From NCBI GenBank assembly GCA_964017155.1, contig OZ024854.1, positions 45,801,423-45,865,422 of the forward strand: 64,000 nucleotides of DNA, written 5' to 3'. Shown piece after piece: positions 12,390-21,993 of this stretch (within the stretch, counting starts at the first letter, position 1; each line of letters starts with the position of its first letter). A model generated the notes under the pieces. That model was given only the letters and a program-made list of their open reading frames with translations, made no database searches and had not been told where the DNA came from. The translations under genes were made by a program, and so were the position numbers. The DNA is from Oasisia sp. SBJ-2009. Lineage: Eukaryota > Annelida > Polychaeta > Sabellida > Siboglinidae.

Positions 12390-13770
12390 AGGACCAGGCT
12401 GCGCCTGGCAATTTTTGCATCAACCTCGTCTTCGATGTAAGCATATTTCTGGAGAAGGTACTGCCGAGATATGTGAACTTGTCTACAGTTAGCAGCTTCT
12501 GACCCTTGACTGTGATGGTTGGCTCTGAGTAGTTTGTGTTGGGTGCTGGCTGAAACATGACCTCCGTTTTCTTTGTACTGGTGGTAATTCCAAAGGCATC
12601 GCAGGCAGATGAAAATTTGTCCATATGTTCCGCAGCATCTCATCTTCTGAGCTGGCATTTAAAGCGCAGTAATCAGCAAATAGAGAGTCACACACTCTCT
12701 CGTCCTTCACTTTAGTTCTGATTTGCAGTCTCCTCAGATTAAACAGTTTGCCATCAGTGCGGTAGCTGATGGCCATGGAGACTGTGTCGTCGTGGAATGC
12801 AGTTTTCAGCATGGCAGAAAAAAAACATACCGAAAAGTGTGGGGACCAGCACTCAACATTGTTTGACGCCATTTGTGACCTGGATGGTTTCTGACGACTC
12901 TCCTTCACACAGGACTCTAGCCAGCATTCCCTCATGAAATGACTTGACTATGAACTTCTCGGGAATGCCATATTTAGCCATGATCTTCCAGAGTCCAATT
13001 AGGCAAATCGTATCGAATGCCTTGGTGAGATCATCAAATGTTTTGAAAAGATGGCGACGTTGTTCTTGGCACTTCTCCTGTAGTTGTCGTGCTGCAAAAA
13101 TCATGTCGGTGGTGCCTCGTCCTTTTTTAAAGACGCACTGGCTCTTAGGCAGAAGTCCGTGTTCAAGGTGCACCAGTTGACGATTCAGGAACACTCGTGC
13201 AAGTATCTTTCCTGCAATTGAGAGGAGATATATACCATGGTGGTTGTCGCAGCACTGCCGGTTCCTTGTAAGGCATCCTCAAATTCCTGTGGGTCTCCCT
13301 CTGCACTCCAGGTTGTTTCAAATAGCTCATTGATCTTGATGGCTAACCGTGTGCCATCAGCCTTGTAGATTTCCGCTAGGGTGGCATCAGATCAAGAAGC
13401 TTTGCCATTTGAAAGTGCTGCTATGGGCTTCTCCACCTCACATACAATAGGTGGACCATCAAGAGACATGTTCATCTTCACCTGTGGGAGCTGAGCTATG
13501 ACATCCTCGTTAAGGCTCTGTGGAGTCGGTGTTTCTCGTCTAGAAGACCCTGGATTTATGTGTTGTTCTTGTCAACCAGTCCTGGTGTTTGCGCACCGAA
13601 GCGCCAAGATGATCCATGGAAGTTGAGTAGAGTACGTCTCTGACCGCACGCCAGTTTGCTTCAATGTCGCTGAAAGCAAAGTTGAGGTCTTCTAGTTTAT
13701 CTTCTAGGTCCTTCACAAAAATCTGTTTGGTTGGTTGATGCTGAAGCTTGTCAACGTTAAGCCTCTTCAT
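12390..13770 (-). pseudogene. Reverse-transcriptase remnant of LINE A
   Basis: Pieces in different minus frames cover the RT: 13540-13770 (region before RT), 12853-13194 (fingers/palm with RQLQEKCQEQ and TKAFDTICLIGLWKIM, ending VTNGVKQ), 12489-12935, and 12388-12624 (GSTFSRNM region after the FADD box). Frame changes and lost motifs show it is dead. It should not be counted as a host gene. Confidence 0.8.
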
Positions 13771-13945
13771 TGGTTTCTTCCCCTGGGGACGTCGTTTGGG
13801 TTAAATACGGATGGTGAGTTTGGATACATGCAGACTGTGGTCTGTCCAGCAGCCTGCGTCACACATTGCCTCGGTTATCCTCACATGTTATTTATCCTTC
13901 CTTCTCACCCAAGACGTCCTATTTCGATGGGGTATGCGGAATAGA

Positions 13946-13973
13946 GTCGGAAAATGCAACAGCATTTTCCGAC
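13946..13973. other. Perfect 12-bp inverted repeat (hairpin)
   Basis: GTCGGAAAATGC, four-base loop AACA, then GCATTTTCCGAC. It lies next to the SINE/LINE A junction. Confidence 0.9.
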
Positions 13974-13984
13974 ACCGCTTCTTC

Positions 13985-14225
13985 CTAGGACACCCTCCCA
14001 GGTCGTGTGGTCAGTGCGGGAGCGGTGGTCGCGCGGTAGAGCGCCGGACTGTCAATCGAGGGGACGACGTTTCGAAACTTAGGCAATTTCATTCACCCTA
14101 CATTTGCCCGTGTCTTCCGGAAGAGACACTAAAAGCTGGTAATCCCTTCTATCTGGTGTCTATGCAAGGGAAAGTAAAAGATCCCACACAGGGGGTAAAT
14201 GTGTAACCTGTAGTGGACTCACAAA
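13985..14225 (+). mobile_element. tRNA-derived SINE inserted in LINE A
   Basis: The head has an A box (TGGTCGCGCGGTAGAGCGC, 14026-14044) and a B box (GTTTCGAAACT, 14069-14079). The tRNA-like spacing is correct, and the sequence between reads like an anticodon arm (CCGGACTGTCAATC). The body continues with AAAGTAAAAGATCCCACAC at about 14167-14190. It lies between the GDFNARV-coding part (14300) and the GVGKC-coding part (13975) of the endonuclease, so it inserted into the LINE. I could not identify target-site duplications with certainty. Confidence 0.7.
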
Positions 14226-14720
14226 TTGTAGAGAAGAACAACGCCTGCGTTAACCCAAGTTTGGGCTGTTTGGAGGTAATCACCTGAAACATGAGAACTC
14301 TAGCATTGAAGTCTCCTAGGAGGAACAGTTTTTCCTGCTGCGTAACAGACCTGATCAGTTTGTCCAGATCCTCGTAAAACCTTTCTTTCATTTCCTCTGG
14401 ATCTGTCATGGTAGGTACATATGCGCTTATGATGTTAGAATGTTGCTTCTTAGGTAAAGGGAGTCGGAGTGTCATAAATAGGTCGTTGATACCTTTGGGG
14501 AGGCTTACTAGCTTGCTCACAAGACAGTTTTTCACAGCAAAACCCACTCCGGATTCACGTCGCCCTGTTGCATTTCGCCCATTCCATAAGAACGTGTATC
14601 CTGCGCCTTTCTCCTTCAGCTGTCCTTCGTCAGTCAGGCGTGTTTCACTCATGGCGGCGATGTGTACATTGTACCTGGATAGTTCATTTGCAACCAAAGC
14701 AGTTCTTCTCATAGGTCTGT

Positions 14721-14764
<44 letters not shown>

Positions 14765-14800
14765 CCATTATCTGTGAGTGTGCGCACGTTCCATGCGCCT
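14216..14800 (-). pseudogene. AP-endonuclease domain of LINE A with an alanine-repeat insertion
   Basis: The minus strand encodes NVRTLTDNG, then a run of alanines, then DRPMRRTALVANELSRY, MSETRLTDEGQ, GVGFAVKNCLVSKL, SAYVPTMTDPEEM and LLGDFNARV. The SETR and GDFN motifs are the usual endonuclease catalytic neighbourhood. The Ala run is coded by (GCT)n at 14721-14764, between two otherwise conserved segments. The frame is lost downstream where the SINE is inserted. Confidence 0.82.
14721..14764. repeat. (CAG/GCT)n trinucleotide repeat, about 14 units
   Basis: A pure CAG run on the plus strand, GCT (Ala) in the LINE reading frame. It keeps the endonuclease frame open. Confidence 0.95.
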
Positions 14801-15270
14801 AATGTAAGGGCTGTGTACCCTGAAGTATTTCCTTTATTTCGACCGCTAGGTGGGATCTCCGTCAGCCGCGGTATGCTGACCAGAGTGGTTTAACGCAGGC
14901 AATGTTTAGGGCACCTATTTCTAGCCCCTTCCTCATGCCATGGAGGTGAGCAGTGCGGTACTAAAGAGGGCTGCTCAGTCATTCAGACGACTGCCGAACT
15001 CCATCTCTGCTTCCATCCAGATGGAAGAGCGACCATATAGCCTGAGCCGCCTGCGTGCAGTTTCCCAACTCCAGCTTCCAGGTCATCCACACCTGCTGCT
15101 TCGTCGTTTCTCCGTCGCCACAGAACTTGTAGTGAGAGGGTAAAGTGATAATACACTACCTAGTTAAATCTAATTTTGGTTACATGATATAAAAACATAC
15201 ACTATAACCCCCCCACACACACACTCACAAATTGGCCGAATATTCTTGCTCAACTAAGCCGTGGCGATAA

Positions 15271-15272
<2 letters not shown>

Positions 15273-15326
<54 letters not shown>
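15273..15326. repeat. (TA)n microsatellite
   Basis: Uninterrupted AT dinucleotides, with a second run at 15506-15542. The sequence around both is very AT-rich. Confidence 0.95.
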
Positions 15327-15328
<2 letters not shown>

Positions 15329-15499
15329 TACGCATTTATATAACTATAACCATTCACTGTTTTATTTGTTTAACTAAGTCAGCTAGCATAATAATTTAAT
15401 TAATTACTCATTAATAGTTTTCTATTTACATATATTAATTTCATATTTATTACAATTGACACTAATACAGTATTGTTGTAGTCATTTATACATTTAAAT

Positions 15500-15545
<46 letters not shown>

Positions 15546-15622
15546 CAATTGCTTATATGCGTATTTCATATTTTATATTTTATATACATACATATATATC
15601 TTATATGTCTTGACTACATTAA

Positions 15623-16486
15623 AGGACAACAAAGTTAACTGTTTCGTGGCATACCCCTAATAGAGTTAATATAAATTAACAATTTCCACATATACTCAAT
15701 TTTTTAACGCCAGCGGTTTACCAGAAAAATATTTTTTAACACCCAGCCATCCAAATACTATGCGCTACCCCATCTTAGACGAAGAATGACGTCACGACGG
15801 TGAGGCGCTCTCCACGTAGATTCCCTGCATGGGGTTTGGCTGTTGTCATGAAATGGCTGCAACTCGGCAACGCGCGTAACATGCTGATGACGGTAAATAT
15901 AAAGTTGTTTATTATTGTTATCGCTGAAATCATCCCATCAACTGATGATACATGTCTACTTCAAAGCATTTCTCCTCAAAATGGACCGAGCAAAGTGAAC
16001 TGTACTTGGACTGGAGGGATTCCAAACAGTACGCCCGCAAATCACCAATGGCAATGTGAATCCATTGCTTCAATACTACCGGTTGTTTCAAGTATTATTG
16101 CAACCGTATGCCGAACAGTAAGGCATAATTACTCAAGTTTACCATATATTTAACCACAGATTTAGATATGCGTCTATAAGCAGCTGCTAGATGTCACGCC
16201 AACTGAACGAACTGTCGAAGACTCGAAGTTGTTGACCCTTAACAACGTCGCAGGAAGCTGACCGGCTTCAGCACAGATATAGAATGCCGCGCGCTGAATG
16301 GCCAAGCCAAGCTAACCCCTCACCTATGGCGGCGTCTAGACCATCGTGGGTTTCGTTAGAATTTTAGACTTTAAAGTCACATTCTGAGTAAACCGCTGAC
16401 GTTAAAAAATTGAGTGTATGTGGAAATTGTTACTTTGTATAAACTCTATTAGGTGTATGACACGAAACCGTAGCCTTTTTTGTCCT
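15623..16486. mobile_element. 864-bp non-autonomous DNA transposon with TTAA flanks (Kolobok/T2-like)
   Basis: The left end TTAA|AGGACAACAAA (15619 on) and right end TTTTTTGTCCT|TTAA (to 16490) face each other. About 110 bp of each end are inverted copies (for example AATTTCCACATA-ACTCAATTTTTTAACG on the left against its complement at about 16390-16435), roughly 85-90% alike by eye. TTAA target duplications with an AGG start are typical of the Kolobok/T2 superfamily; piggyBac also uses TTAA but has CCY ends. The 117-codon open frame inside (15800-16153) does not resemble a transposase. Confidence 0.82.
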
Positions 16487-16954
16487 TTAATGCATAATAT
16501 AAATTAGAACAATGCCACTCTTCATTTCATTTTTAATGATTTAGCAATACTTTTATTATATTTATTTCTTATTATGTTTAGCTACTATTATCAACACTAC
16601 TGAACAAAGTTTTACTTTAGATTTTAAAGGGTAAAATATTTATTATTATTATGATTATAACAGCATGCACGCATCGCAACTCTTCCTTACCTGCTCTCAA
16701 AATACCGCAAGTTTTTTTCATAAATTCAGTTATATCACTGCTCTGCGAATAGTGGCGAATCTGACCTTATTCGCAGATCTGCTCTACGAATAGTCTCGTC
16801 CTAAATTTAACAATTCCGACAGATGGCACTACCGTAGTCGCGCATCGGTGCACATAGGTCTAAAAGAAGAACTTCGCACTCGCTTCACATTTACGCCAAC
16901 TGATTGCTACAAGGCAAGTACAAGTTTATCAGCACTGTATGTCAACATAAACAT

Positions 16955-17180
16955 ACTTTCCACAATAACTAACTTTTGGAGGAACGTAAACACCTTCTAG
17001 CCACTCATTTGAAGGCGGAAGTAAATGACATATAGTGAACGTACTAAATGTATATGACACTTAGTTTCGTTTTCCGTGGACGTCTGTTCAACGCTTTTTT
17101 CGAATATCACAACAACAGCATGCGCGCGCGCATACATACATACACATATATAGACACACACGCATACACACACCAACACA
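16955..17180. repeat. Direct repeat, copy 1 (second copy at 21219-21450)
   Basis: About 220 bp from ACTTTCCACAATAACTAACT through a GCATGCGCGCGCG run is nearly the same as 21219-21450, a shift of about 4263 bp. CA-rich microsatellite follows both copies. Confidence 0.9.
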
Positions 17181-17214
17181 CGCACGCACACACGCACGCA
17201 CGCACGCACGCACC

Positions 17215-17303
<89 letters not shown>

Positions 17304-17390
17304 CAGACACCAACACATACAATCACACATACACCCCCAGTGACCCCCTCCCCACACACACTCATAAACACACGCATACACACACACGCA

Positions 17391-17444
<54 letters not shown>
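17154..17444. repeat. (CA)n compound microsatellite
   Basis: CA runs mixed with CACG and CACC variants. Translations as poly His-Thr or Cys-Val are artefacts of the repeat. Confidence 0.95.
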
Positions 17445-17446
<2 letters not shown>

Positions 17447-17513
17447 GGCGTCGATCCGGTTTTAAAAGTGGGGGGGGGGGACGGGGGACCAATTTATATA
17501 CACATATGTATCC

Positions 17514-17515
<2 letters not shown>

Positions 17516-17577
<62 letters not shown>

Positions 17578-17579
17578 TG

Positions 17580-17621
<42 letters not shown>

Positions 17622-17664
17622 GTATGTATATATATATATATATATATGTATATTTATGACATGC

Positions 17665-17710
<46 letters not shown>
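17516..17710. repeat. (TA)n microsatellite block
   Basis: Three TA runs separated by GTGTATG and a short unique piece (GACATGCATAA). Confidence 0.95.
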
Positions 17711-17711
<1 letters not shown>

Positions 17712-17849
17712 GACCTGAAATACACGTAACTATTTTTTGTAAATATAAAACATAATTCATTGTTGGTCTGGTGCTAATTCTAAATAAACTAAAAAAGCCT
17801 TTATGTTATGCTATTTATAATAGTTATGTTGGCAACATATATTTGAAGA

Positions 17850-18200
17850 GGGGCCATGGCCCACCGCAATCTCTGAACATTTGGGGAGTAGACTTTGGAT
17901 CCAACACTGCTTGTCTGCTTCATAGAGTGACAAGATGCAGAGCTTACAGGGCTGCCTGTATAGGACTTCCCAATCCCACCTTTTGGCAAAGAAATTTGTC
18001 ATCACTAAAATGAGATCAAATTTCACAAAGTGCATAAATGTAGGCGATATAAATATCGACCAGGGCGCCCAGGCTGCAATCCGAGGGGTGACAGGGCAAG
18101 CAAAAATTAATGATCTTTAATGTGCTTGATGGCTAATGCCTATTAATATATCAACACAAGGGTGCAAAATTACAGAGCCCGGCGTGATGACAATTTACTG
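17850..18200. repeat. Dispersed repeat, copy 1 of a diverged pair
   Basis: It shares TTTGGCAAAGAAATTTGTC, a CACAAAGTGCA segment and AATATCAACACAAGG with 20090-20290 in the same orientation. The two copies flank the LINE at 18.3-19.95 kb. Confidence 0.65.
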
Positions 18201-18309
18201 GACTAAGATCAAGTTGCGGGCCAACCAAGCAATTTATCTAGTGATTTTCCACTAGGTAATGGGAAGTTTATATCTTATTATTAATCTTACTACTAGATCG
18301 ATGTAGTTT

Positions 18310-19952
18310 TTCAAAGAGGGGACTGATCATCATCATGCTGTCGGTCGCGAAGCGACAAAGACTGCTTCCATCACTTGACTGTTGCTCTCCATTTATCTCT
18401 CTGCTGTGAGAGTGATGTCCAGGAGTCGATCTTTATGTCTCTCAGCTTCAGGTTTCTCTTGATGGTATCCTTGAACCGGAGACGAGGGCGCCCTCTCTTT
18501 CTCTGACCAGAAGACAGTTGGGAGTAGAGAACCTGCTTTGGTAGCCTGTCTGGTGACATCCTCATGAGGTGTCCAGTCCACCGGAGATTCTTTCTGATCA
18601 GAAGATCTTCCATAGATGGCAGCCCTGTCCGTTCGAGTATTTCCTTGTTTGTCACTTTGTCCATCCAGGTTATCCTCATGATCGATCGCAGATGTCGCAT
18701 CATGAAGGCATGCAGCTTTTTCACCTGTCGTCTGTACACTGTCCAGGCCTCGGCTCCGTATAGGAGGGTGGACAGCACGATTGCACGGTATATCTTGCCT
18801 TTAACCCGCATGGACACATGGTGGTTGTTCCAGAGTCTCTGGCGTAGTCGGCCGAAAGATGCACTAGCCTTGGCCATCCTTCTCTGTATTTCATCATCAA
18901 TGCATCCATCACTTGATATAGTGCTTCCGAGGTAGGTGAATTCCAGAACAGAGTTCAGCTTGTTTCCATCAACCATGATATCCTCCTCTCGGGTTCTTGT
19001 AGAGTTGGGTTGGTACAGCACCCCGGTCTTCTTGATGTTAATCTTCAGGCCAAACTTCTTTGACGCATTGGAGAAAGCATCCACTATATTCTGCATCTCT
19101 TCAGCAGAGTGTGCAATCAGTGCACTGTCATCTGCGAATAGCAGCTCTCTCATCAGTATCCGAGTAGTATTCGTCTTCGCTCTGAAGTGTGCGACGTTGA
19201 ATAGGTCAGCGCTCTGTCTGGACTGTATGTAGACGCCATCCCCCATGTCTCGGAAAGCATCATCGAGCATTGCTGATAGGAAGATGGAGAACAGTGTGGG
19301 GGCCAGTACACGTCCTTGCTTGACCCCATTTGTGACACTGAACGATTCCGAGACTTCCCCTCCAACACTAACATTCGCTATCATTCCGGTATGTAGTGCC
19401 TCGATCATTGTTGTGAACTTCTCTGGGCATCCATACTTCCTCAGTAGCTGCCATAGCCCGGTCCTCCCAACTGTATCGAACGCCTTACTGAAGTCGACAA
19501 ATACCATGTACAGTGGTCGGTCCTGCTCAATGCACTTTTCTTGTAGTTGTCGGAGACAAAATATCATATCCACGGTGCTCCGGTTACCTCTGAAGCCACA
19601 TTCAGTCTCTGGAACTACCTTTGGTGGTATGTGGGTAGATAGTCTGTTCATTAGGATCCTGGCGAAGATCTTGCCTGCTATGGAAAGAAGAGAGATTCCT
19701 CTATGGTTCCCACAGTCTGTTCGATCACCTTTCTTGTAGATGGTTACAATGCTGGCATCCTTCCATGCTTGTGGTACAGAACCCACCTCCCAGGCATTGG
19801 TGATTAGTTGGTGCAGTCTGCTGAACAGATTGTCTCCTCCGTGCTTCCATACTTCTGCAGGAATTCCATCTCCTCCAGGTGCTTTGCCATCTTTCAGGCC
19901 GGCGATTGCTTTAGCCATCTCATCCATAGTTGGAATCTGATCAGTCTCGCTA
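18310..19952 (-). mobile_element. 5'-truncated LINE with long open reverse transcriptase
   Basis: It runs from near 19952 to an (ATC/TGA)n-type 3' tail at about 18328-18336. It lacks the endonuclease and starts just upstream of the RT (TDQIPTMDEMAKAIAGLKDG). Truncation at the 5' end is usual for LINE insertions. It lies between diverged direct repeats. Confidence 0.88.
18371..19927 (-). CDS. LINE reverse transcriptase, 518 codons, no endonuclease
   Basis: RT motifs appear in order: GLKDGKAPGGDGIPAEVW at the start, KKGDRTDCGNHRGISLL, GFRGNRSTVDMIF, FVDFSKAFDTV (palm motif A), VTNGVKQGRVLAPTLFS, and ELLFADDSALIAHS (catalytic FADD). A C-terminal region follows with TYLGSTISSDG, LRWTGHLMRMS and KRGRPRLRFKDT. 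The frame is open throughout, so the insertion is fairly young. The highly conserved GVKQGCV has Arg in place of Cys (GVKQGRV). The product, if made, would lack target-nicking activity, so the element is probably immobile by itself. Confidence 0.9.
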   Translation of the reverse strand: MDEMAKAIAGLKDGKAPGGDGIPAEVWKHGGDNLFSRLHQLITNAWEVGSVPQAWKDASIVTIYKKGDRTDCGNHRGISLLSIAGKIFARILMNRLSTHIPPKVVPETECGFRGNRSTVDMIFCLRQLQEKCIEQDRPLYMVFVDFSKAFDTVGRTGLWQLLRKYGCPEKFTTMIEALHTGMIANVSVGGEVSESFSVTNGVKQGRVLAPTLFSIFLSAMLDDAFRDMGDGVYIQSRQSADLFNVAHFRAKTNTTRILMRELLFADDSALIAHSAEEMQNIVDAFSNASKKFGLKINIKKTGVLYQPNSTRTREEDIMVDGNKLNSVLEFTYLGSTISSDGCIDDEIQRRMAKASASFGRLRQRLWNNHHVSMRVKGKIYRAIVLSTLLYGAEAWTVYRRQVKKLHAFMMRHLRSIMRITWMDKVTNKEILERTGLPSMEDLLIRKNLRWTGHLMRMSPDRLPKQVLYSQLSSGQRKRGRPRLRFKDTIKRNLKLRDIKIDSWTSLSQQRDKWRATVK

Positions 19953-20009
19953 TATATGCCTATAAATTTGTTTTATGAACTGAAAAAGTATGAGGACATT
20001 TTCTATGCT

Positions 20010-20300
20010 GACCCCCTCAAGCCGTGGGGTGGTCAGCGTTCCCCTCGTCCCCAACTGATCGACGCCCAAGCTGTGCCTGTGTTGAACTTCCCAATCCAAC
20101 AATTTGGCAAAGAAATTTGTCGTCACTCAAATGGGAATAAATTACACAAAGTGCAAGAATCCGCCGCTTCTGCCGTAGGCGATAAGCATCAAGCAGGCGA
20201 GGGGTGAAAGTGCAACACAAATTTCATCATTTAAAATGTATTTGATGGTTAGAGTCTATTAATAATATCAACACAAGGTTGATAGAACCCGGCAGCGGCT
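20010..20300. repeat. Dispersed repeat, copy 2, with GATCGACGCCC motif
   Basis: It begins GTGGGGTGGTCAGCG...CTGATCGACGCCC and then matches 17.9-18.2 kb. A third copy of the G/C-rich start lies at 20695-20785, and an inverted one at 17445-17490. Confidence 0.6.
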
Positions 20301-20694
20301 TACATTTTTCTGGTAGTCATAAACTTTCCGATTGGCCTTTCTGCGTATGCGCGACAAATTAAAAATCATCAGTGTGCAGCTAAATAACAAAGCATGTTTG
20401 GTATAAATGCCACGGGCTGTTTGATAACTCTCCCGTGATGACTACTTTGAAGAGTTGTCTAATATTTCGTTCAACACATTAAAATATTACGTTTGTTTAA
20501 ATAACTACCACGGATTATGGCGCACTAACAGCAAAACATGCCTCAAAATTAAATATGTTTGCCTCGTGTTAATTTGCGATAAATAACTTTGCTGGACTTC
20601 ATATCGCGAGTATATTGTCTAGCTAGTCCTATGTAGCAGCTTTTAAGAGAGAGGAGTGTTGAGTCAGGCTATATGCCTATCAATTTTTCTGAAC

Positions 20695-20782
20695 TGAAAA
20701 GTGGGGGGGACAATTCCTATGCTGTCCCCCCACCCTGAATAGTGGGGGGACGCGTCCCCCCTGTCCCCCACCGATCGACGCC

Positions 20783-20785
<3 letters not shown>
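20695..20785. repeat. G/C-run element ending ATCGACGCCC
   Basis: GTGGGGGGACAATTCC, GTCCCCCCAC and GTGGGGGGACGCGTCCCC precede CACCGATCGACGCCC. The alternating G6 and C6 runs can fold on each other. The inverted relative GGGGCGTCGATCC lies at 17446. Confidence 0.6.
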
Positions 20786-20867
<82 letters not shown>

Positions 20868-20954
20868 ATAGATACACACCAGGCACACCAACACACACAC
20901 GCACGCGCACGTTCACGCACACGCACACGCACACGCACACGCACACGTGGACGC

Positions 20955-21008
<54 letters not shown>

Positions 21009-21215
21009 CAGACACCAACACATACAAACACACATACACCCCAGTGACACACGCATACACACACCAACACACACCCACACACTCACACATAGATACACAC
21101 CAGGCACACCAACACGCACACGCACACGCACACGCACACGCACACGCACACAAACACACACACACACACCAGACACACCAACACATACAAACACACATAC
21201 ACCCCCACCCCATCC
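20786..21215. repeat. (CA)n and (CACACG)n compound microsatellite
   Basis: The block contains repeated sub-blocks such as CAGACACCAACACATACAA, which recurs at about 17305, 21010, 21560 and 21770. This points to block-wise amplification of the microsatellite region. Confidence 0.95.
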
Positions 21216-21218
21216 CAA

Positions 21219-21450
21219 CTTTCCACAATAACTAACTTTTGGAGAAACCTAAACACCTTCTAGCCACTCATTTGAAGGCGGAAGTAAATGACATATAGTG
21301 AACGTACTAAATGTATATGGCATTTAGTTTCGTTTTCCGTGGACGTCTGTTCAACGCTTTTATCGAATATGACAACAGCATGCGCGCGCGCACACACACA
21401 CACATATACACACATACACATATATAGACACACACGCATACACACACCAA
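21219..21450. repeat. Direct repeat, copy 2 (see 16955-17180)
   Basis: Nearly the same as the first copy, with a few substitutions (GGAGAAACC for GGAGGAACG; TTTTATCGAATATGACAA for TTTTTTCGAATATCACAA). Confidence 0.9.
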
Positions 21451-21509
21451 CACACACACGCACGCAAGCACGCACGCACGCAACACGCACGCACACACAC
21501 GCACGCACG

Positions 21510-21552
<43 letters not shown>

Positions 21553-21710
21553 ACACATCAGACACCAACACATACAAACACACATACACCCCAGTGACAC
21601 ACGCATACACACATCAACACACACCCACACACTCACACATAGATACACACCAGGCACACCAACACGCACGCGCACGCGCAGGCGCACGCACACGCACACG
21701 CACACGCACG

Positions 21711-21752
<42 letters not shown>

Positions 21753-21805
21753 TACACATACACATACACCAGACACCCCCACACATACAAACACACATAC
21801 ACCCC

Positions 21806-21993
21806 CACCGCACCGCACCGCACCGCACCGCACCGCACCGCACCGCACCGCACCGCACCGCACCGCACCGCACCGCACCGCACCGCACCGCACCGCACCG
21901 CACCGCACCGCACCGCACCGCACCGCACCGCACCGCACCGCACCGCACCGCACCGCACCGCACCGCACCGCACCGCACCGCACCGCACCGCAC
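21806..21993. repeat. (CACCG)n pentanucleotide array, about 37 units
   Basis: An uninterrupted CACCG array with one CpG every five bases. It is stop-free in all plus frames (Thr-Ala-Pro-His-Arg). It ends directly at codons for the RING domain of the TRIM-like gene. Confidence 0.95.

Larger units (their letters stand above)
12110..15150 (-). mobile_element. LINE A: decayed non-LTR retrotransposon (endonuclease + RT)
   Basis: Reading right to left, 14880-15150 looks like 5' leader. 14216-14800 encodes an APE-type endonuclease domain. 13780-13980 encodes the end of the endonuclease (TDHSL at about 13850). 12390-13770 encodes broken reverse transcriptase. About 12185-12270 encodes a C-terminal zinc-finger-like tail (CDRTFRARICLIIHIRTY). 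The 3' UTR ends near 12110. Frameshifts and stops are frequent. The protein style (RRTALVANELSRYNVHIAA, then RT with RQLQEKCQEQ and TKAFDTI) matches the LINE proteins often annotated in invertebrates as 'craniofacial development protein 2-like'. Assigning a clade (RTE, L2 or CR1) needs a search. A SINE interrupts it near 14.0-14.2 kb. Confidence 0.85.

Noticed and set aside
15800..16153. 117-codon frame inside the TTAA-flanked element as its transposase
   Set aside because: Too short, with no catalytic motif; the element is best seen as non-autonomous.
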